A stretch of 39,091 bases of DNA from Rhodoferax sp. UBA4409 (lineage in GTDB: Bacteria > Pseudomonadota > Gammaproteobacteria > Burkholderiales > Burkholderiaceae_C). The DNA lies in contig DGQR01000268.1 in the NCBI GenBank assembly GCA_002390825.1, forward strand, positions 2,000 through 41,090, read 5' to 3'. Position 1 is the stretch's first letter. Each line of letters starts with the position of its first letter. A program made the translations under genes and the position numbers. The notes beneath the pieces are model-generated. The model worked only from the letters and a program-made list of their open reading frames with translations. It searched no databases and was not told the DNA's origin. This document shows, piece after piece, positions 23,925-32,223 of the stretch.

Positions 23925-25030
23925 CCCTCAACCACCACCGCCTGCACCTGCAGGTCGCGGTTAAGCACTACCGCATCGGCCCAGGCGCCGCGCTGCAGGC
24001 GGCCGCGGTCTTGCAGGCCCATGTGGTCGGCCGCGAAGGTGGACACACGGCTGCTGGCATCCGCCACGCTAAGGCCCAGTGTGTTCACCAGATTGCGCAG
24101 CGCCTGGTCCATACTCAGCACCGAGCCGGCCAGCGTGCCATCAGCCAGGCGTACACCGCCCATGCACTTGGTCACGGTGTGGCGGCCGAGCTTGTAGTCG
24201 CCATCAGGCATGCCGGCGGCTGAGGTGGAGTCGGTCACGCAATACAACTTGGGTATGGCCCGCAGCGCCGCGTGAATAGCGCCGGGGTGCACATGCAACA
24301 GGTCGGGGATGACCTCTGCAAACTCGGCATGCGCTAGCGCCGCACCCACCATGCCGGGCTCGCGGTGGTGCAGCGCCGACATGGCGTTGAACAAATGGGT
24401 AAAGCCCGTGGCCCCACAGCGCAGCGCGGCCACGCCCTGCTCGTAGCTGCCGGTGGTGTGGCCCAGCTGCACCTTGAAGCCCTCGGCCACCAGCTGCGCA
24501 ATGAGTGCATCGTTACCCCCCACCTCAGGCGCGAGGGTGATCAGGCGGATCGGCGCGAGTGCATGCAAGCGGTGGATTTCGCCCAAGCTGGCCGGCCGTG
24601 CAAACGGTGGCTGCGCGCCCAAGCGCGCCTCGCTGATGTACGGCCCCTCGAGGTGCACACCCAGCACACGGGCAGCGTCGCGCGCGGGCGCGGTGCACAA
24701 GGGCGCGAGCGCGGCAAAGGCGGCGTCGAGGTCGCTTTGCGGCGCGGTCATGGTGGTGGCCAAGAGCGAGGTGGTGCCGTGCTGCGCATGCAGGCGCGCC
24801 ACGTGCCAAGCGGCATCGCCACCTTCCATGATGTCGTGCCCCGCACCACCATGCACATGCAGGTCTATGAAGCCGGGCAGCACGATGGGCGCACTGCCCT
24901 CACGCACTTGGGCCTCGCTCACCGGCTCACCGGTGATGCCGGCAATGCGGCCGTCTGCACCCATGTGCAGGCTGCCATGCACAAAGCCGGCGGGGGTGAG
25001 GATGTGGCCTTGCAAAGAGGTGGCGCTCAT
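23903..25030 (-). CDS. nagA: N-acetylglucosamine-6-phosphate deacetylase
   Basis: A 375 aa amidohydrolase that removes acetate from GlcNAc-6-phosphate. Metal-site and substrate motifs are PGFIDLHVHGGAGHDI (about 45-60), HLEGPYI, a GHTTGSYEQ histidine, THLFNAMSALHHREPG and the catalytic aspartate in TDSTSAAGMPDG. The start at 25030 gives an ATGA overlap with the GntR regulator stop, so both are translated from one mRNA. Together with the SIS deaminase and BadF kinase of the other cluster it completes amino-sugar catabolism. Confidence 0.94.
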   Translation of the reverse strand: MSATSLQGHILTPAGFVHGSLHMGADGRIAGITGEPVSEAQVREGSAPIVLPGFIDLHVHGGAGHDIMEGGDAAWHVARLHAQHGTTSLLATTMTAPQSDLDAAFAALAPLCTAPARDAARVLGVHLEGPYISEARLGAQPPFARPASLGEIHRLHALAPIRLITLAPEVGGNDALIAQLVAEGFKVQLGHTTGSYEQGVAALRCGATGFTHLFNAMSALHHREPGMVGAALAHAEFAEVIPDLLHVHPGAIHAALRAIPKLYCVTDSTSAAGMPDGDYKLGRHTVTKCMGGVRLADGTLAGSVLSMDQALRNLVNTLGLSVADASSRVSTFAADHMGLQDRGRLQRGAWADAVVLNRDLQVQAVVVEGYAVRNT

Positions 25031-25767
25031 GGGGTGCTCCGGAGTTCGGCCACAAAGGCGTAGTAGTCGCTGCGGCAATAAGTTTGGGTGAATTCAATAG
25101 CTGCGCCATCGGCACTGTGGGCCACGCGGCTCACCCACAAGAGCGCGGCGCCCTCGGGCACTTGCAGGTGGGTAGCCATGTCGGCGGTGGCGTTGATGGC
25201 GCGCAGGTGCTGCACCGCGCGCACGGGTGCTACGCCGCTGCGGGCCAGGTGCAAATACAGCGAGCCGTCCAGCTCTTGCGGGCGGGGCAACACCGGCAGG
25301 GGCAGCGCGCTGTGCTCGTAGGCCATGGGCACGCCATCGGCCAGGCGCAAGCGCAGCAGCCGCGCTACCTTGGCCCGGCGGGGCAGGCCCAGCGCCTCGC
25401 GCTCTTGGGGGGTGGCATTGCCGGTTTCGCGGGTGATCCACTGGCTGGCTGGCACATAGCCGCGCTGGCGCAGCTCTTCCGAAAAGCTGGCGAGCTTGCT
25501 GGTGGGCTGCTCGATGCGCGGGGCAATAAAGTTGCCCGAGCCATGGCGGCGCAGCACCAGGCCCTGCTCCACCAGCACCGCAATTGCTTTGCGCGCCGTA
25601 ATGCGCGACACCCCCAGCGACTCGCACAGCACCCGCTCTGACGGCAGCGCCTGGTCTACCCGGTAGGTGCCCGCAAGAATGCACTCCGTCAACTGGCGCG
25701 CCAGTTGCTGGTACAGCGGGGAGGTGTCTTCGGGGCTGAGTTCAGCGTTGGGTGAAGTGGCAGACAA
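25027..25767 (-). CDS. GntR/HutC-family regulator with UTRA domain, NagR/DasR-like
   Basis: A 246 aa repressor-type regulator. The winged helix-turn-helix is at about residues 17-80 (LPSERVLCESLGVSRITARKA). A UTRA effector domain follows at about 95-240 (LLRLRLADGVPMAYEHSAL, AIEFTQTYCRSDYYAF). In NagR/DasR members the effector is an amino-sugar phosphate, which fits the downstream nagA. The only good start in frame is TTG at 25767, which implies low translation. An inverted repeat just upstream (25783-25823) is a likely autoregulatory operator. Confidence 0.9.
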   Translation of the reverse strand: MSATSPNAELSPEDTSPLYQQLARQLTECILAGTYRVDQALPSERVLCESLGVSRITARKAIAVLVEQGLVLRRHGSGNFIAPRIEQPTSKLASFSEELRQRGYVPASQWITRETGNATPQEREALGLPRRAKVARLLRLRLADGVPMAYEHSALPLPVLPRPQELDGSLYLHLARSGVAPVRAVQHLRAINATADMATHLQVPEGAALLWVSRVAHSADGAAIEFTQTYCRSDYYAFVAELRSTP

Positions 25768-25782
25768 GGTGCAGGGGCGGGC

Positions 25783-25823
25783 TGGTGTGAAGTGGCCTTT
25801 ATTGTATTACCACTTCAATACCA
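25783..25823 (-). promoter_or_regulatory. Operator-like inverted repeat upstream of gntR-nagA
   Basis: TGGTGTGAAGTGG at 25783-25795 is matched by CCACTTCAATACCA at 25810-25823, whose complement reads TGGTATTGAAGTGG. This gives 13-14-base arms with one inserted base and a 14-base AT-rich spacer. It lies 16 bases from the TTG start of the regulator and before the end of the upstream gene. TGGTAT is also part of known NagR/DasR sites. Autorepression is the likely role. Confidence 0.55.
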
Positions 25824-25824
25824 G

Positions 25825-27687
25825 TTACCAGCCCGAGGGCTGGGCCAGCACCACCCGGTTGCGGCCCTGGGCCTTGGCCTCGTAGAGGGCGTTGTCTGCA
25901 TTGCCGAGCAGGTTTTCGGGGCTGCTCTCGGGGCCGGGCACCGTAAACGCCACCCCGCAGCTCAGGGTTACAAAGCCCTCTTCCGACAGCGGGTGCAACA
26001 TGGCCAGCTCGCGCACCGCATCGCAGGCGCGCTGGGCCATTTGCAGGGCTTGCGGGCCATCGTTGCCGGGGGCGATGATCACAAACTCTTCGCCGCCATA
26101 GCGGGCCACCAAATCGCTGGCGCGGCTCACACCGCTGATCGCCAGGGCCACTGCGCGCAGGCACTCGTCGCCGGCCTGGTGGCCAAAGTGGTCGTTGTAG
26201 CGCTTGAACCAGTCCACATCCAGCATCACCAGCGCCAAGGGCTGACCCACCCGCTCCAGCCGCGCCCACTCTTTGTGCAGCACCTGGTCAAAGTGGCGGC
26301 GGTTGGCAATGCCGGTCAGGCCGTCCACCATGCTCAAGGCCTCTAGGCGGGCATTGGCCGCTTGCAACTGGCGAGTGCGCTTTTCGACCCGGTAGGCCAG
26401 CTCTTTTTCAGAGGCCTGCAGGGTGTCGACCAGCTGGTCTTGAATGGCTACCAGCTCGTTTTGCACACTCATTTTTTCGCGGCGCATTTCGTTAAAGCGG
26501 TCTGCAAGTGCCAAGGCTAGCACCAGCATTTCAAACACCGAGCCCAGCTGCAAACCGTCTACGGTAAAGATATTGGTGGGCGCCCAGCCATAGGCGCGCA
26601 ACACGGCCATCAGCGTGCCGGCCAGCAGCACACAAAACGCCCCCAGCTGGAAATAAGCCGCCCGCATCCGCCGGATGGAGCCCCACACCGCCACCCCGCC
26701 GTAAAACAAAATCGTGAACCCGAAAAACGCAGTGCCGTAAGGCGCCACCACCGGCAAGGCAAACCAATAGGCTACGGGCGCCAGCACATGCACCCAGGTC
26801 ATCAGCTGCATGACGCTGTCGACCCGGGGCATGGTGCGCGGGGTATCCAACATGCGCCGGGTAAACGGATAAAACGCCGCCAGGGTGAGAGAGATCGCCG
26901 CAAAGAATGAGAAGTTGCCCCACACCAAGCTCGCCGGCCACACATATTGCGCACCCAAGCCGGTCTTGGAGGCCACGGTAACCGCCATGGCCAGCACAAA
27001 GGTCACGTAGTAGATGTAGATGCGGTCCCGAATGGCGAGCCACAGCAACAGATTGAACAGCACCATGGCGCTGGCCATCCCGAAATACCAGCCCTGCACC
27101 ATGTACTCCGGGCGGCTGGCAACATCAAAATCATGCGGATCCCACAGGCGCAAGGGCACGATCAGCGAAGTGCTGTTTTGCACCCGCATGTACACCACCT
27201 GCTCGGACTGCGGGCTCACGGTGAGCGGGAACACAAAGTGGCGGTGCGGGTAAGGCCGGTTGGCGAAGGGGGTGTCACCCCCGGTCACCATAGCCTTGTA
27301 GTTGCCCGAGGCATCAGGCAGATACAGCGACACGCTGGAAATGCGCGCGTTGCTCACCTCCAGCAACTGCTCTATGGGCCGCAGCTCGGGGTTGCGGATT
27401 GCCAAGCGCAGCCAAAACGCCGAGCGGCTGTAGCCGAGCGAGAGGCCTTTGGCGACCTCGGCCCCTTTCTCAAAACCACCTGCACGGTCTGCGGTCAACA
27501 CCTCGGCCAGGGTGAATGCGCCCGACACGTCTTCGAGCACCGCCACCGCCGGGCCCGGGTCCACGCTGCCGGAACCCGGCGCTCGCACATCGACTGCGGC
27601 TGCCGACACCCAGAGTGGCAGCAGCATCAGGCAATAAGCTATAAATTTGATAGCTACCCGCGCAGAAGAAATGAGCGCCAGAGGCAT
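25825..27687 (-). CDS. Diguanylate cyclase with 7TMR-DISM sensor module
   Basis: A 620 aa inner-membrane enzyme making cyclic di-GMP from two GTP. After a signal-like first segment comes a periplasmic 7TMR-DISM extracellular domain (about 40-180, with YSRSAFWLRLAIRNPE). Seven membrane helices follow (about 190-390), then a short coiled coil (about 405-445) and a GGDEF domain. The active-site loop is GGEEF at 531-535, and the inhibitory I-site RASD is at 522-525, five residues ahead as in feedback-regulated cyclases. The start at 27687 lies inside a dispersed-repeat copy, which thus encodes the first residues (MPLALISSARVAIKF); a later ATG at 27627 is an alternative. There is no EAL domain. 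Confidence 0.9.
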   Translation of the reverse strand: MPLALISSARVAIKFIAYCLMLLPLWVSAAAVDVRAPGSGSVDPGPAVAVLEDVSGAFTLAEVLTADRAGGFEKGAEVAKGLSLGYSRSAFWLRLAIRNPELRPIEQLLEVSNARISSVSLYLPDASGNYKAMVTGGDTPFANRPYPHRHFVFPLTVSPQSEQVVYMRVQNSTSLIVPLRLWDPHDFDVASRPEYMVQGWYFGMASAMVLFNLLLWLAIRDRIYIYYVTFVLAMAVTVASKTGLGAQYVWPASLVWGNFSFFAAISLTLAAFYPFTRRMLDTPRTMPRVDSVMQLMTWVHVLAPVAYWFALPVVAPYGTAFFGFTILFYGGVAVWGSIRRMRAAYFQLGAFCVLLAGTLMAVLRAYGWAPTNIFTVDGLQLGSVFEMLVLALALADRFNEMRREKMSVQNELVAIQDQLVDTLQASEKELAYRVEKRTRQLQAANARLEALSMVDGLTGIANRRHFDQVLHKEWARLERVGQPLALVMLDVDWFKRYNDHFGHQAGDECLRAVALAISGVSRASDLVARYGGEEFVIIAPGNDGPQALQMAQRACDAVRELAMLHPLSEEGFVTLSCGVAFTVPGPESSPENLLGNADNALYEAKAQGRNRVVLAQPSGW

Positions 27688-27699
27688 ATTTGGCTCGAA
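27636..27699 (+). repeat. Dispersed repeat, copy B
   Basis: Reads TTTGATAGCTACCCGCGCAG, then GAGCGCCAGAGGCATATTTG and GCTCG. It overlaps the start codon and N-terminal codons of the diguanylate cyclase gene on the opposite strand. Confidence 0.7.
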
Positions 27700-27866
27700 G
27701 TTTGATGGCGTTACCCGAATGGTAGCGGAATCAAGCCCGGAGAGGTGATCGACTATCGCCCGCGCAAAATCAGTGAAATTCGCAAGCGCCAAAACTGGAA
27801 ATTGTGCTTTTATGCGGGCATGATGGCAGCCATCTAAAAAAATGCATTCAGGGTGGCAGGTAGTTC

Positions 27867-28169
27867 ATGGCGACATTGATTCCGGCAATTAGCGCGTGCG
27901 TTTCGCGCATGACCAGTGGTGAACGCAGGGTGGCCGAGCGGCTGGAGCAAAAGCTCGATGACGACTACCTGCTCTGGTACGACGTGCCCATGGGCCCGCG
28001 CAACACCCACCCTGACTTTTGCGTGCTGCACCCACGGCGCGGCCTGCTGGTGCTGGAGATCAAGGAACGTAGTCCGCTCAGTTTGAATTTCTTCGTAAGA
28101 AAGAAAATTTTTAAAAAAGCAGAGTTAATCACCCAAGACGCTGTTGGAAAGCGCACACACACCCGCTAA
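27867..28169 (+). pseudogene. Truncated NERD-domain protein
   Basis: The first about 67 codons encode the start of a NERD (nuclease-related) domain: SGERRVAERLEQKLDDDYLL, PDFCVLHPRRGLLVLEIK. The EIK matches the catalytic-type E-x-K of this fold. In intact proteins the next residues continue the domain, often followed by a helicase part. Here the frame passes at about 28068 into unrelated AT-richer sequence (RSPLSLNFFVRKKIFKK) and stops at 28169. The 3' part of the gene was not found downstream, so it has been cut off by an insertion or deletion. A start with AGG-type purines at 27867 is plausible. Confidence 0.75.
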
Positions 28170-28212
28170 ATTTGGTGTGCAAATCTTAAAAAATGAACTT
28201 CAGGGATAACTC

Positions 28213-29082
28213 ATGGTGAAGATGGTCACTATCAATTTGTTTGACGTCGACATGACACCTCAAACATGTCAAAGGCTAAGTGATACTCTGGATGAGTACA
28301 AAGCAATGACGTTAGATAAACGTTGGCGCAACGATATTCGACTGGAGCAAGTCGTAAAGATGCCCAAGAATCCTTCATTGGGTTTACCAGATTTCTATCA
28401 ATTGGACTTTGCAAAAAAACGAGAAGTTGGTCCTGGAAAGCTCGGTAACGCCATTCCAGTTTCCGGCATACAAATGCAAAAAGGTGAGGACTTCGGAGAG
28501 GAAACAGCCGCTATCTACGTTCCCTCTAAAAAGTGGCTTCTCGTCTTGAATAACCAAGCAGGAATAGGCCCAACAAGGATGAGTGAATATTTCAATGCAG
28601 TTGATCCGGGCAGCTCGAGGCACTTCGCATACTCAGCCAATCCACGACTTGATCCCACTATTCTTAACCGATTGAGGGGCATGAGCAATCTAACATCCCT
28701 GAATATCACTGCGACTGTGGATGCGCTCGATGCAACACAAGACAAGGTTGGGCTTGCTGTGGCAATGGCTACCCGCCCACTAAAAGCCGAGCGGATATCT
28801 ATTACCTTGGGCGCGAACAAGGGCCGAGCGAGGGGAAGCTTTCTAAATAACAAAACCGTGATGACTTTGGTGAGAAAGCTACGCGGCCAAGGGAGTGATG
28901 TGACAGTATTGAAAATAAAAGGTGAAGATCCGACAACCGGCAAGAAAGATCAAGTTATCGATCTCCTCGAACATAAGATCAAGCGACAATTTAACGCAGA
29001 TGAACTCAAGGTGATCGATCATCGTTACACCATTCAATCGCGCTGGGATTTGTTAAGCCGAGCACTTCGCGGCTGGGTTTAA
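28213..29082 (+). CDS. Uncharacterised 289 aa soluble protein of a two-gene module
   Basis: I do not recognise this protein with certainty; the segment AAIYVPSKKWLLVLNNQAGIG recalls DUF6731-type proteins from memory only. It has no signal peptide or membrane helix. It alternates predicted strands and helices, ends in a basic region (HKIKRQFNADELKVIDHRYT), and has few cysteines. Codon use is unlike the neighbours, with many ATA, AGA, TTA and CTA codons, and the DNA is AT-richer, suggesting transfer. CAGGGA lies 12 bases ahead of ATG 28213; ATG 28222 is an alternative. A membrane protein gene follows after 15 bp, so the two form one unit. Confidence 0.75.
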   Translation: MVKMVTINLFDVDMTPQTCQRLSDTLDEYKAMTLDKRWRNDIRLEQVVKMPKNPSLGLPDFYQLDFAKKREVGPGKLGNAIPVSGIQMQKGEDFGEETAAIYVPSKKWLLVLNNQAGIGPTRMSEYFNAVDPGSSRHFAYSANPRLDPTILNRLRGMSNLTSLNITATVDALDATQDKVGLAVAMATRPLKAERISITLGANKGRARGSFLNNKTVMTLVRKLRGQGSDVTVLKIKGEDPTTGKKDQVIDLLEHKIKRQFNADELKVIDHRYTIQSRWDLLSRALRGWV

Positions 29083-29097
29083 ATCGTACCAATTCAT

Positions 29098-29562
29098 ATG
29101 AAATTCCGCCTAAAACTTGAGCAATGGGGTCCCGCATTAGTGGCGGCCGCGCTTGCGGCAGTTTGGTGGAAGGCCAACCTTACGATCCCAGGCTCGTATT
29201 CAAAAGAGCTATTGGGTGCTCTACTGTCGGCTGCATCTATATGCGCCGGCTTCTTGACAACGGCACTATCAATTCTTTTGCCAATAGGTGCAACGGAAAC
29301 TGGTAGGCGAATGCACCTTAGCGGGAATATGCAGAGCGTGCACCGCTACCTTCGCTCAGCAATTCTTGGTAGCTTAGCTTTAGCTGCTATTTGTGTGATG
29401 CTTTTTTTCCTACTGCCATCGGATGGATCTGAAATCACAAATGGATACTCAACTGTTTTGGTCGGTGGTACGACTTATGCCGCGTTTGCACTCGCACGGA
29501 TCGCTGAAATTTTGCTCAATCTCTTTGAAAGGATGAGCGCTCCTGAGGATTTGGACGGCTGA
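29098..29562 (+). CDS. Four-helix membrane protein of the two-gene module
   Basis: A 154 aa inner-membrane protein of unknown family. Predicted helices are at about 10-26, 37-63, 86-108 and 119-141. The loop between helices 2 and 3 (GATETGRRMHLSGNMQSVHR) is polar and basic, placing it in the cytoplasm. It lies 15 bp after the 289 aa gene, in the same AT-rich foreign-looking segment, without a clear ribosome site of its own, so translation may depend on the upstream gene. A soluble protein plus a small multi-helix membrane protein is a layout seen in some two-gene phage defence systems such as Kiwa, but no homology to them is claimed. Confidence 0.72.
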   Translation: MKFRLKLEQWGPALVAAALAAVWWKANLTIPGSYSKELLGALLSAASICAGFLTTALSILLPIGATETGRRMHLSGNMQSVHRYLRSAILGSLALAAICVMLFFLLPSDGSEITNGYSTVLVGGTTYAAFALARIAEILLNLFERMSAPEDLDG

Positions 29563-29834
29563 GGCACGTGCTGAACCAACTTATACGAGCAAATTCGAAC
29601 GCAAGATGCCTCGAACCAGGTAGCTTTTTGTCTGAGTCCTAGAGCGGTAAGTCCATTGGGCTATTGAAAACGCTGATGGTCGGTAAATGGCATTTCCTCT
29701 TGGACCGAAATCGCTGCTGGGCTTTTCTTGGCGCACAACAGTGAGTTTAGAAGTGGCAACACAGACTCCTGTGCTCTTATTTGTCTAGGCTGCTGATTTT
29801 GAGCACACGCATTTAATGCAAAAAAACAATTGGC
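29563..29834. other. Gene-free AT-richer segment after the two-gene module
   Basis: No open frame with coding character, no insertion sequence ends and no RNA gene were recognised here. The composition resembles the two-gene module rather than the flanking chromosome, so it is probably the remaining part of the imported segment or decayed sequence. Confidence 0.5.
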
Positions 29835-30077
29835 ATCCAACTCGGCTACACCATCCTTTGCCGCCCGTATGTTTCCGCCATGCTCAAGTTATATGAGGTG
29901 GCCTTTGGGCTTAGCCCCCGCTTTGTATAACGGTGACGACTAAGGCAAGCTGGTGACAGGTAGCACGGCGCCAGCGTTTTCAGCCATAGCCTGATGCAGC
30001 AGCTCGGCAAGAACCCGAAGGCAGCCCGCCCCACGCGCCTTGATTTGAAGTTGCGCTGTGCACCCTCCATAGGCTGA
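29835..30077 (+). pseudogene. Decayed VOC-family (glyoxalase-fold) gene
   Basis: A degenerate copy of the intact VOC gene at 33100-33480. CAACTCGGCTACACCAT, CTCAAGTT, GCCTTTGGGCTT, CGTTTTCAGCC, GATGCAGCAGCTCGGCAAGA and CATAGGCTGA match in order. The start codon has become ATC, in-frame stops are present (for example the TATAACGG region), and about 135 bases near the 3' end are missing. The break lies between two similar sites in the intact gene (CTCTGCACGCCCGATG and CTGTGCACGCCCATG), as expected from deletion between direct repeats. A dispersed repeat follows both copies at the same distance. Confidence 0.85.
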
Positions 30078-30092
30078 ACTGGCGCCACATTC

Positions 30093-30151
30093 GCTATGAA
30101 TTGAATAGCTGCTTATGTATATTACACGAGCGCTAGAGCCCTATTTGACTA
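30093..30151 (+). repeat. Dispersed repeat, copy C
   Basis: Reads AATTGAATAGCTGCTTATG, ATTACACGAGCGCTAGAGCC, CTATTTGACTA. It is the copy closest to the form I associate with Comamonadaceae genomes. It lies 16 bases after the VOC pseudogene and upstream of the DUF2130 gene. Confidence 0.75.
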
Positions 30152-30236
30152 GAAAATAGCTGCATTCCTCCCCCTGCATCAGCCTCCGCAAGCTGGCCCA
30201 AAAGCAGCCCAACCAACACGAAGAGTCCCACTCCCC

Positions 30237-31856
30237 ATGCACGAAATCATCTGCCCCCACTGCAGCAAAGCCTTCAAGATCGACGAGGCGGGGTACGCCG
30301 ACATCCTCAAGCAGGTGCGCGATGGCGCGTTCGAGCAGCAGTTGCACGAGCGGCTGGAGCTGGCCGAGCGCGAAAAGCGCGACGCAATCGCTTTGGCCGA
30401 GGCCAAGGTTGCCAATGAGCTGCAAAAAGCCGCGGCGGCCAAAGACACCGAGATTCAGGCACTCAAAGCCCAGCTCGACGCGGGTGATGTGGCCAACAAG
30501 CTTGCACTGGCCGAGGCATTGGGCACGGTAGAAAAGCAGCGCGATGCCATCGCCAACGAGCTGGCGCAAGCCAAGCACGACCAGCAAGCCGCGCTCCGGC
30601 TGGCCGAGGCCCAGCTGGCCCATGAGCTGCAAACTGCTGCGGCGCGCAAAGATGCAGAGATTCAGGCCCTGCAGGCCCAACTCGCGGCCGGTGAGGTAGC
30701 CCGCAAGCTGGCGGTGTCAGAGGCTTTGGGCGCGGTGAGCAAAGAGCGCGATCAACTGGCCAACGAACTCGAGCAAGCGCGTAACGCACAGCAAGCTGCG
30801 GCGGAGTTGGCCGCCGCCAAGCTGGCCCATGAGCTGCAGGCGGCTGTCGCCAAAAAGGACGCCGAAATCCAGGCCATGCAAGCCAAGCTGGAAGCCAGCG
30901 ACACTGCCCGCCAGCTGGCCGTGAACGAGGCCGTGGGGGTGGTCGCCCGCGAGCGCGATGGGCTCAAAAATGACCTGAGCCTCATCACCGTCAAAAACCA
31001 GCTGGAAGAGAAAGCCATCAAAGAGCAATTCGCCTTGCAGTTGCGCGACCGTGAAGGCGAAATTGAGCGCCTGCGGGACATGAAGGCGCGGCTATCGACC
31101 AAGATGGTGGGCGAGACGCTGGAGCAGCACTGCGAGATTGAGTTCAACCGCATTCGTGCGGCGGCGTTTCAGCGCGCGCATTTTGAAAAAGACAACGACG
31201 CCCGCTCCGGCAGCAAGGGCGACTACATTTTTCGTGACATGGACGAGTCGGGCAACGAGATCGTTTCCATCATGTTCGAGATGAAGAACGAGAGCGACGA
31301 AACCGCCACCAAAAAGCGGAACGAAGACTTTCTGAAAGAGCTGGACAAAGACCGCAACGAGAAGGCGTGCGAATACGCGGTGCTGGTGTCTTTGCTGGAG
31401 CCGGAGAGCGAGCTGTACAACAGCGGCATCGTGGATGTGTCGCACCGCTACCCCAAGATGTATGTGGTGCGGCCGCAGTTTTTTGTGCCCCTGATCACGC
31501 TGCTGCGCAATGCGGCTTTGAACTCGATGAAATACAAGTCCGAGCTGGCGCTGGTGCGCTCGCAGAATGTGGACATCACCAAGTTTGAGACCCAGCTGGA
31601 CGAATTCAAAACCGCGTTTGGCCGCAACTGGCGCCTGGCCTCTGAAGGCTTTGAAGAAGCCGTGAAGCGCATTGACGAAGCCATCAAGGACCTGGAAAAA
31701 ACCAAGGAAGCGCTGCACAAGTCAGCCAATAACCTGCGCCTGGCCAACGACAAGGCCGACGACCTGACGATCAAAAAGCTCACCCGCGGCAACCCCACGA
31801 TGGCAGCCAAGTTTGCGGAGTTGGCAGGCCCCACCACCCCAGCGGGCACGGAGTAA
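30237..31856 (+). CDS. DUF2130 protein with tandem 69-residue coiled-coil repeats
   Basis: A 539 aa cytoplasmic protein. The N-terminus has a single CPHC knuckle (Cys6, Cys9). Residues 58-247 are coiled coil built from a 69-residue unit: two full copies (58-126, 127-195) and a partial third (196-247), each with HELQ or [12 protein letters not shown] and an ALG.V...RD segment. The C-terminal DUF2130 domain (about 270-480) belongs, as far as I know, to the PD-(D/E)XK nuclease-like superfamily. Asp329 (GDYIF) and Glu348-x-Lys350 (FEMKNE) fit its catalytic pattern. A second coiled coil lies near 475-515. Function is unknown; a DNA-processing or defence role is possible. Confidence 0.85.
   Translation: MHEIICPHCSKAFKIDEAGYADILKQVRDGAFEQQLHERLELAEREKRDAIALAEAKVANELQKAAAAKDTEIQALKAQLDAGDVANKLALAEALGTVEKQRDAIANELAQAKHDQQAALRLAEAQLAHELQTAAARKDAEIQALQAQLAAGEVARKLAVSEALGAVSKERDQLANELEQARNAQQAAAELAAAKLAHELQAAVAKKDAEIQAMQAKLEASDTARQLAVNEAVGVVARERDGLKNDLSLITVKNQLEEKAIKEQFALQLRDREGEIERLRDMKARLSTKMVGETLEQHCEIEFNRIRAAAFQRAHFEKDNDARSGSKGDYIFRDMDESGNEIVSIMFEMKNESDETATKKRNEDFLKELDKDRNEKACEYAVLVSLLEPESELYNSGIVDVSHRYPKMYVVRPQFFVPLITLLRNAALNSMKYKSELALVRSQNVDITKFETQLDEFKTAFGRNWRLASEGFEEAVKRIDEAIKDLEKTKEALHKSANNLRLANDKADDLTIKKLTRGNPTMAAKFAELAGPTTPAGTE
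30408..30977 (+). repeat. 207-base tandem repeat inside the DUF2130 gene
   Basis: Units begin at 30408, 30615 and 30822 and encode the 69-residue coiled-coil repeat. The second and third are the most alike (CTGGCCCATGAGCTGCA opens both). The third is incomplete. Confidence 0.75.
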
Positions 31857-31870
31857 AAGCGCAGCAAATT

Positions 31871-31930
31871 GCTTCGATATTGATAGCTGCTTGCGCTTAT
31901 TTCACCGGCGCTATCGGCCTACTTTGTCTT
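31871..31930 (+). repeat. Dispersed repeat, copy D
   Basis: Reads TATTGATAGCTGCTTGCGC, TTATTTCACCGGCGCTATCG, GCCTACTTTGTCTT. Its end supplies the last codons and the TAG stop (31919-31921) of the toxin gene on the minus strand. Confidence 0.7.
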
Positions 31931-32215
31931 AAACCCATCCTCTCGCTGCGCTCGCACTGCCAGCACAAACACGGTGTCGATGGCCGCTACATAGCGGTAC
32001 AGCGCCACATAGCCGCGAGTGGCGCGGCCAATGACGAGTTCGCGTTTGCCGACTTTCACGGGCCGCCCGATCAGAGGGCTGTGGGTCAGGATTTGGATGG
32101 CTTCCAGAATGTCGCCAATGCGCTGAGGCGCAGATGTAGGGTCGAACTGGGCAATGTGTTCAAAGAAGCGGTCGAAATCGTCAAAGACTTCCGGGGCCAA
32201 CTCGATGCGGGTCAT
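31919..32215 (-). CDS. ParE/RelE-family toxin
   Basis: A 98 aa toxin-like protein of the RelE/ParE fold. It has IELAPEVFDDFDRFFEHI, then IGRPVKVGKRELVIG and GYVALYRYVAAIDTVFVLAVRAQRE. The short basic end fits the family. Its start is ATG at 32215, or a GTG at 32227 that would overlap the antitoxin stop as GTGA. Members either inhibit gyrase (ParE) or cleave mRNA (RelE); the longer N-terminal helix slightly favours ParE. It is encoded directly after its antitoxin. Confidence 0.85.
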   Translation of the reverse strand: MTRIELAPEVFDDFDRFFEHIAQFDPTSAPQRIGDILEAIQILTHSPLIGRPVKVGKRELVIGRATRGYVALYRYVAAIDTVFVLAVRAQREDGFKTK

Positions 32216-32223
32216 GCCCGGGG

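Noticed and set aside
25084..25105. AATTCAATAGCTGCGCC, resembling the dispersed repeat
   Set aside because: The match covers only one block and falls in well-conserved codons of the UTRA domain, so it is probably coincidence.
28068..29834. Insertion sequence or integrase ends around the two-gene module
   Set aside because: No transposase, terminal inverted repeats or clear target duplication could be seen at the borders, so no mobile element is called.
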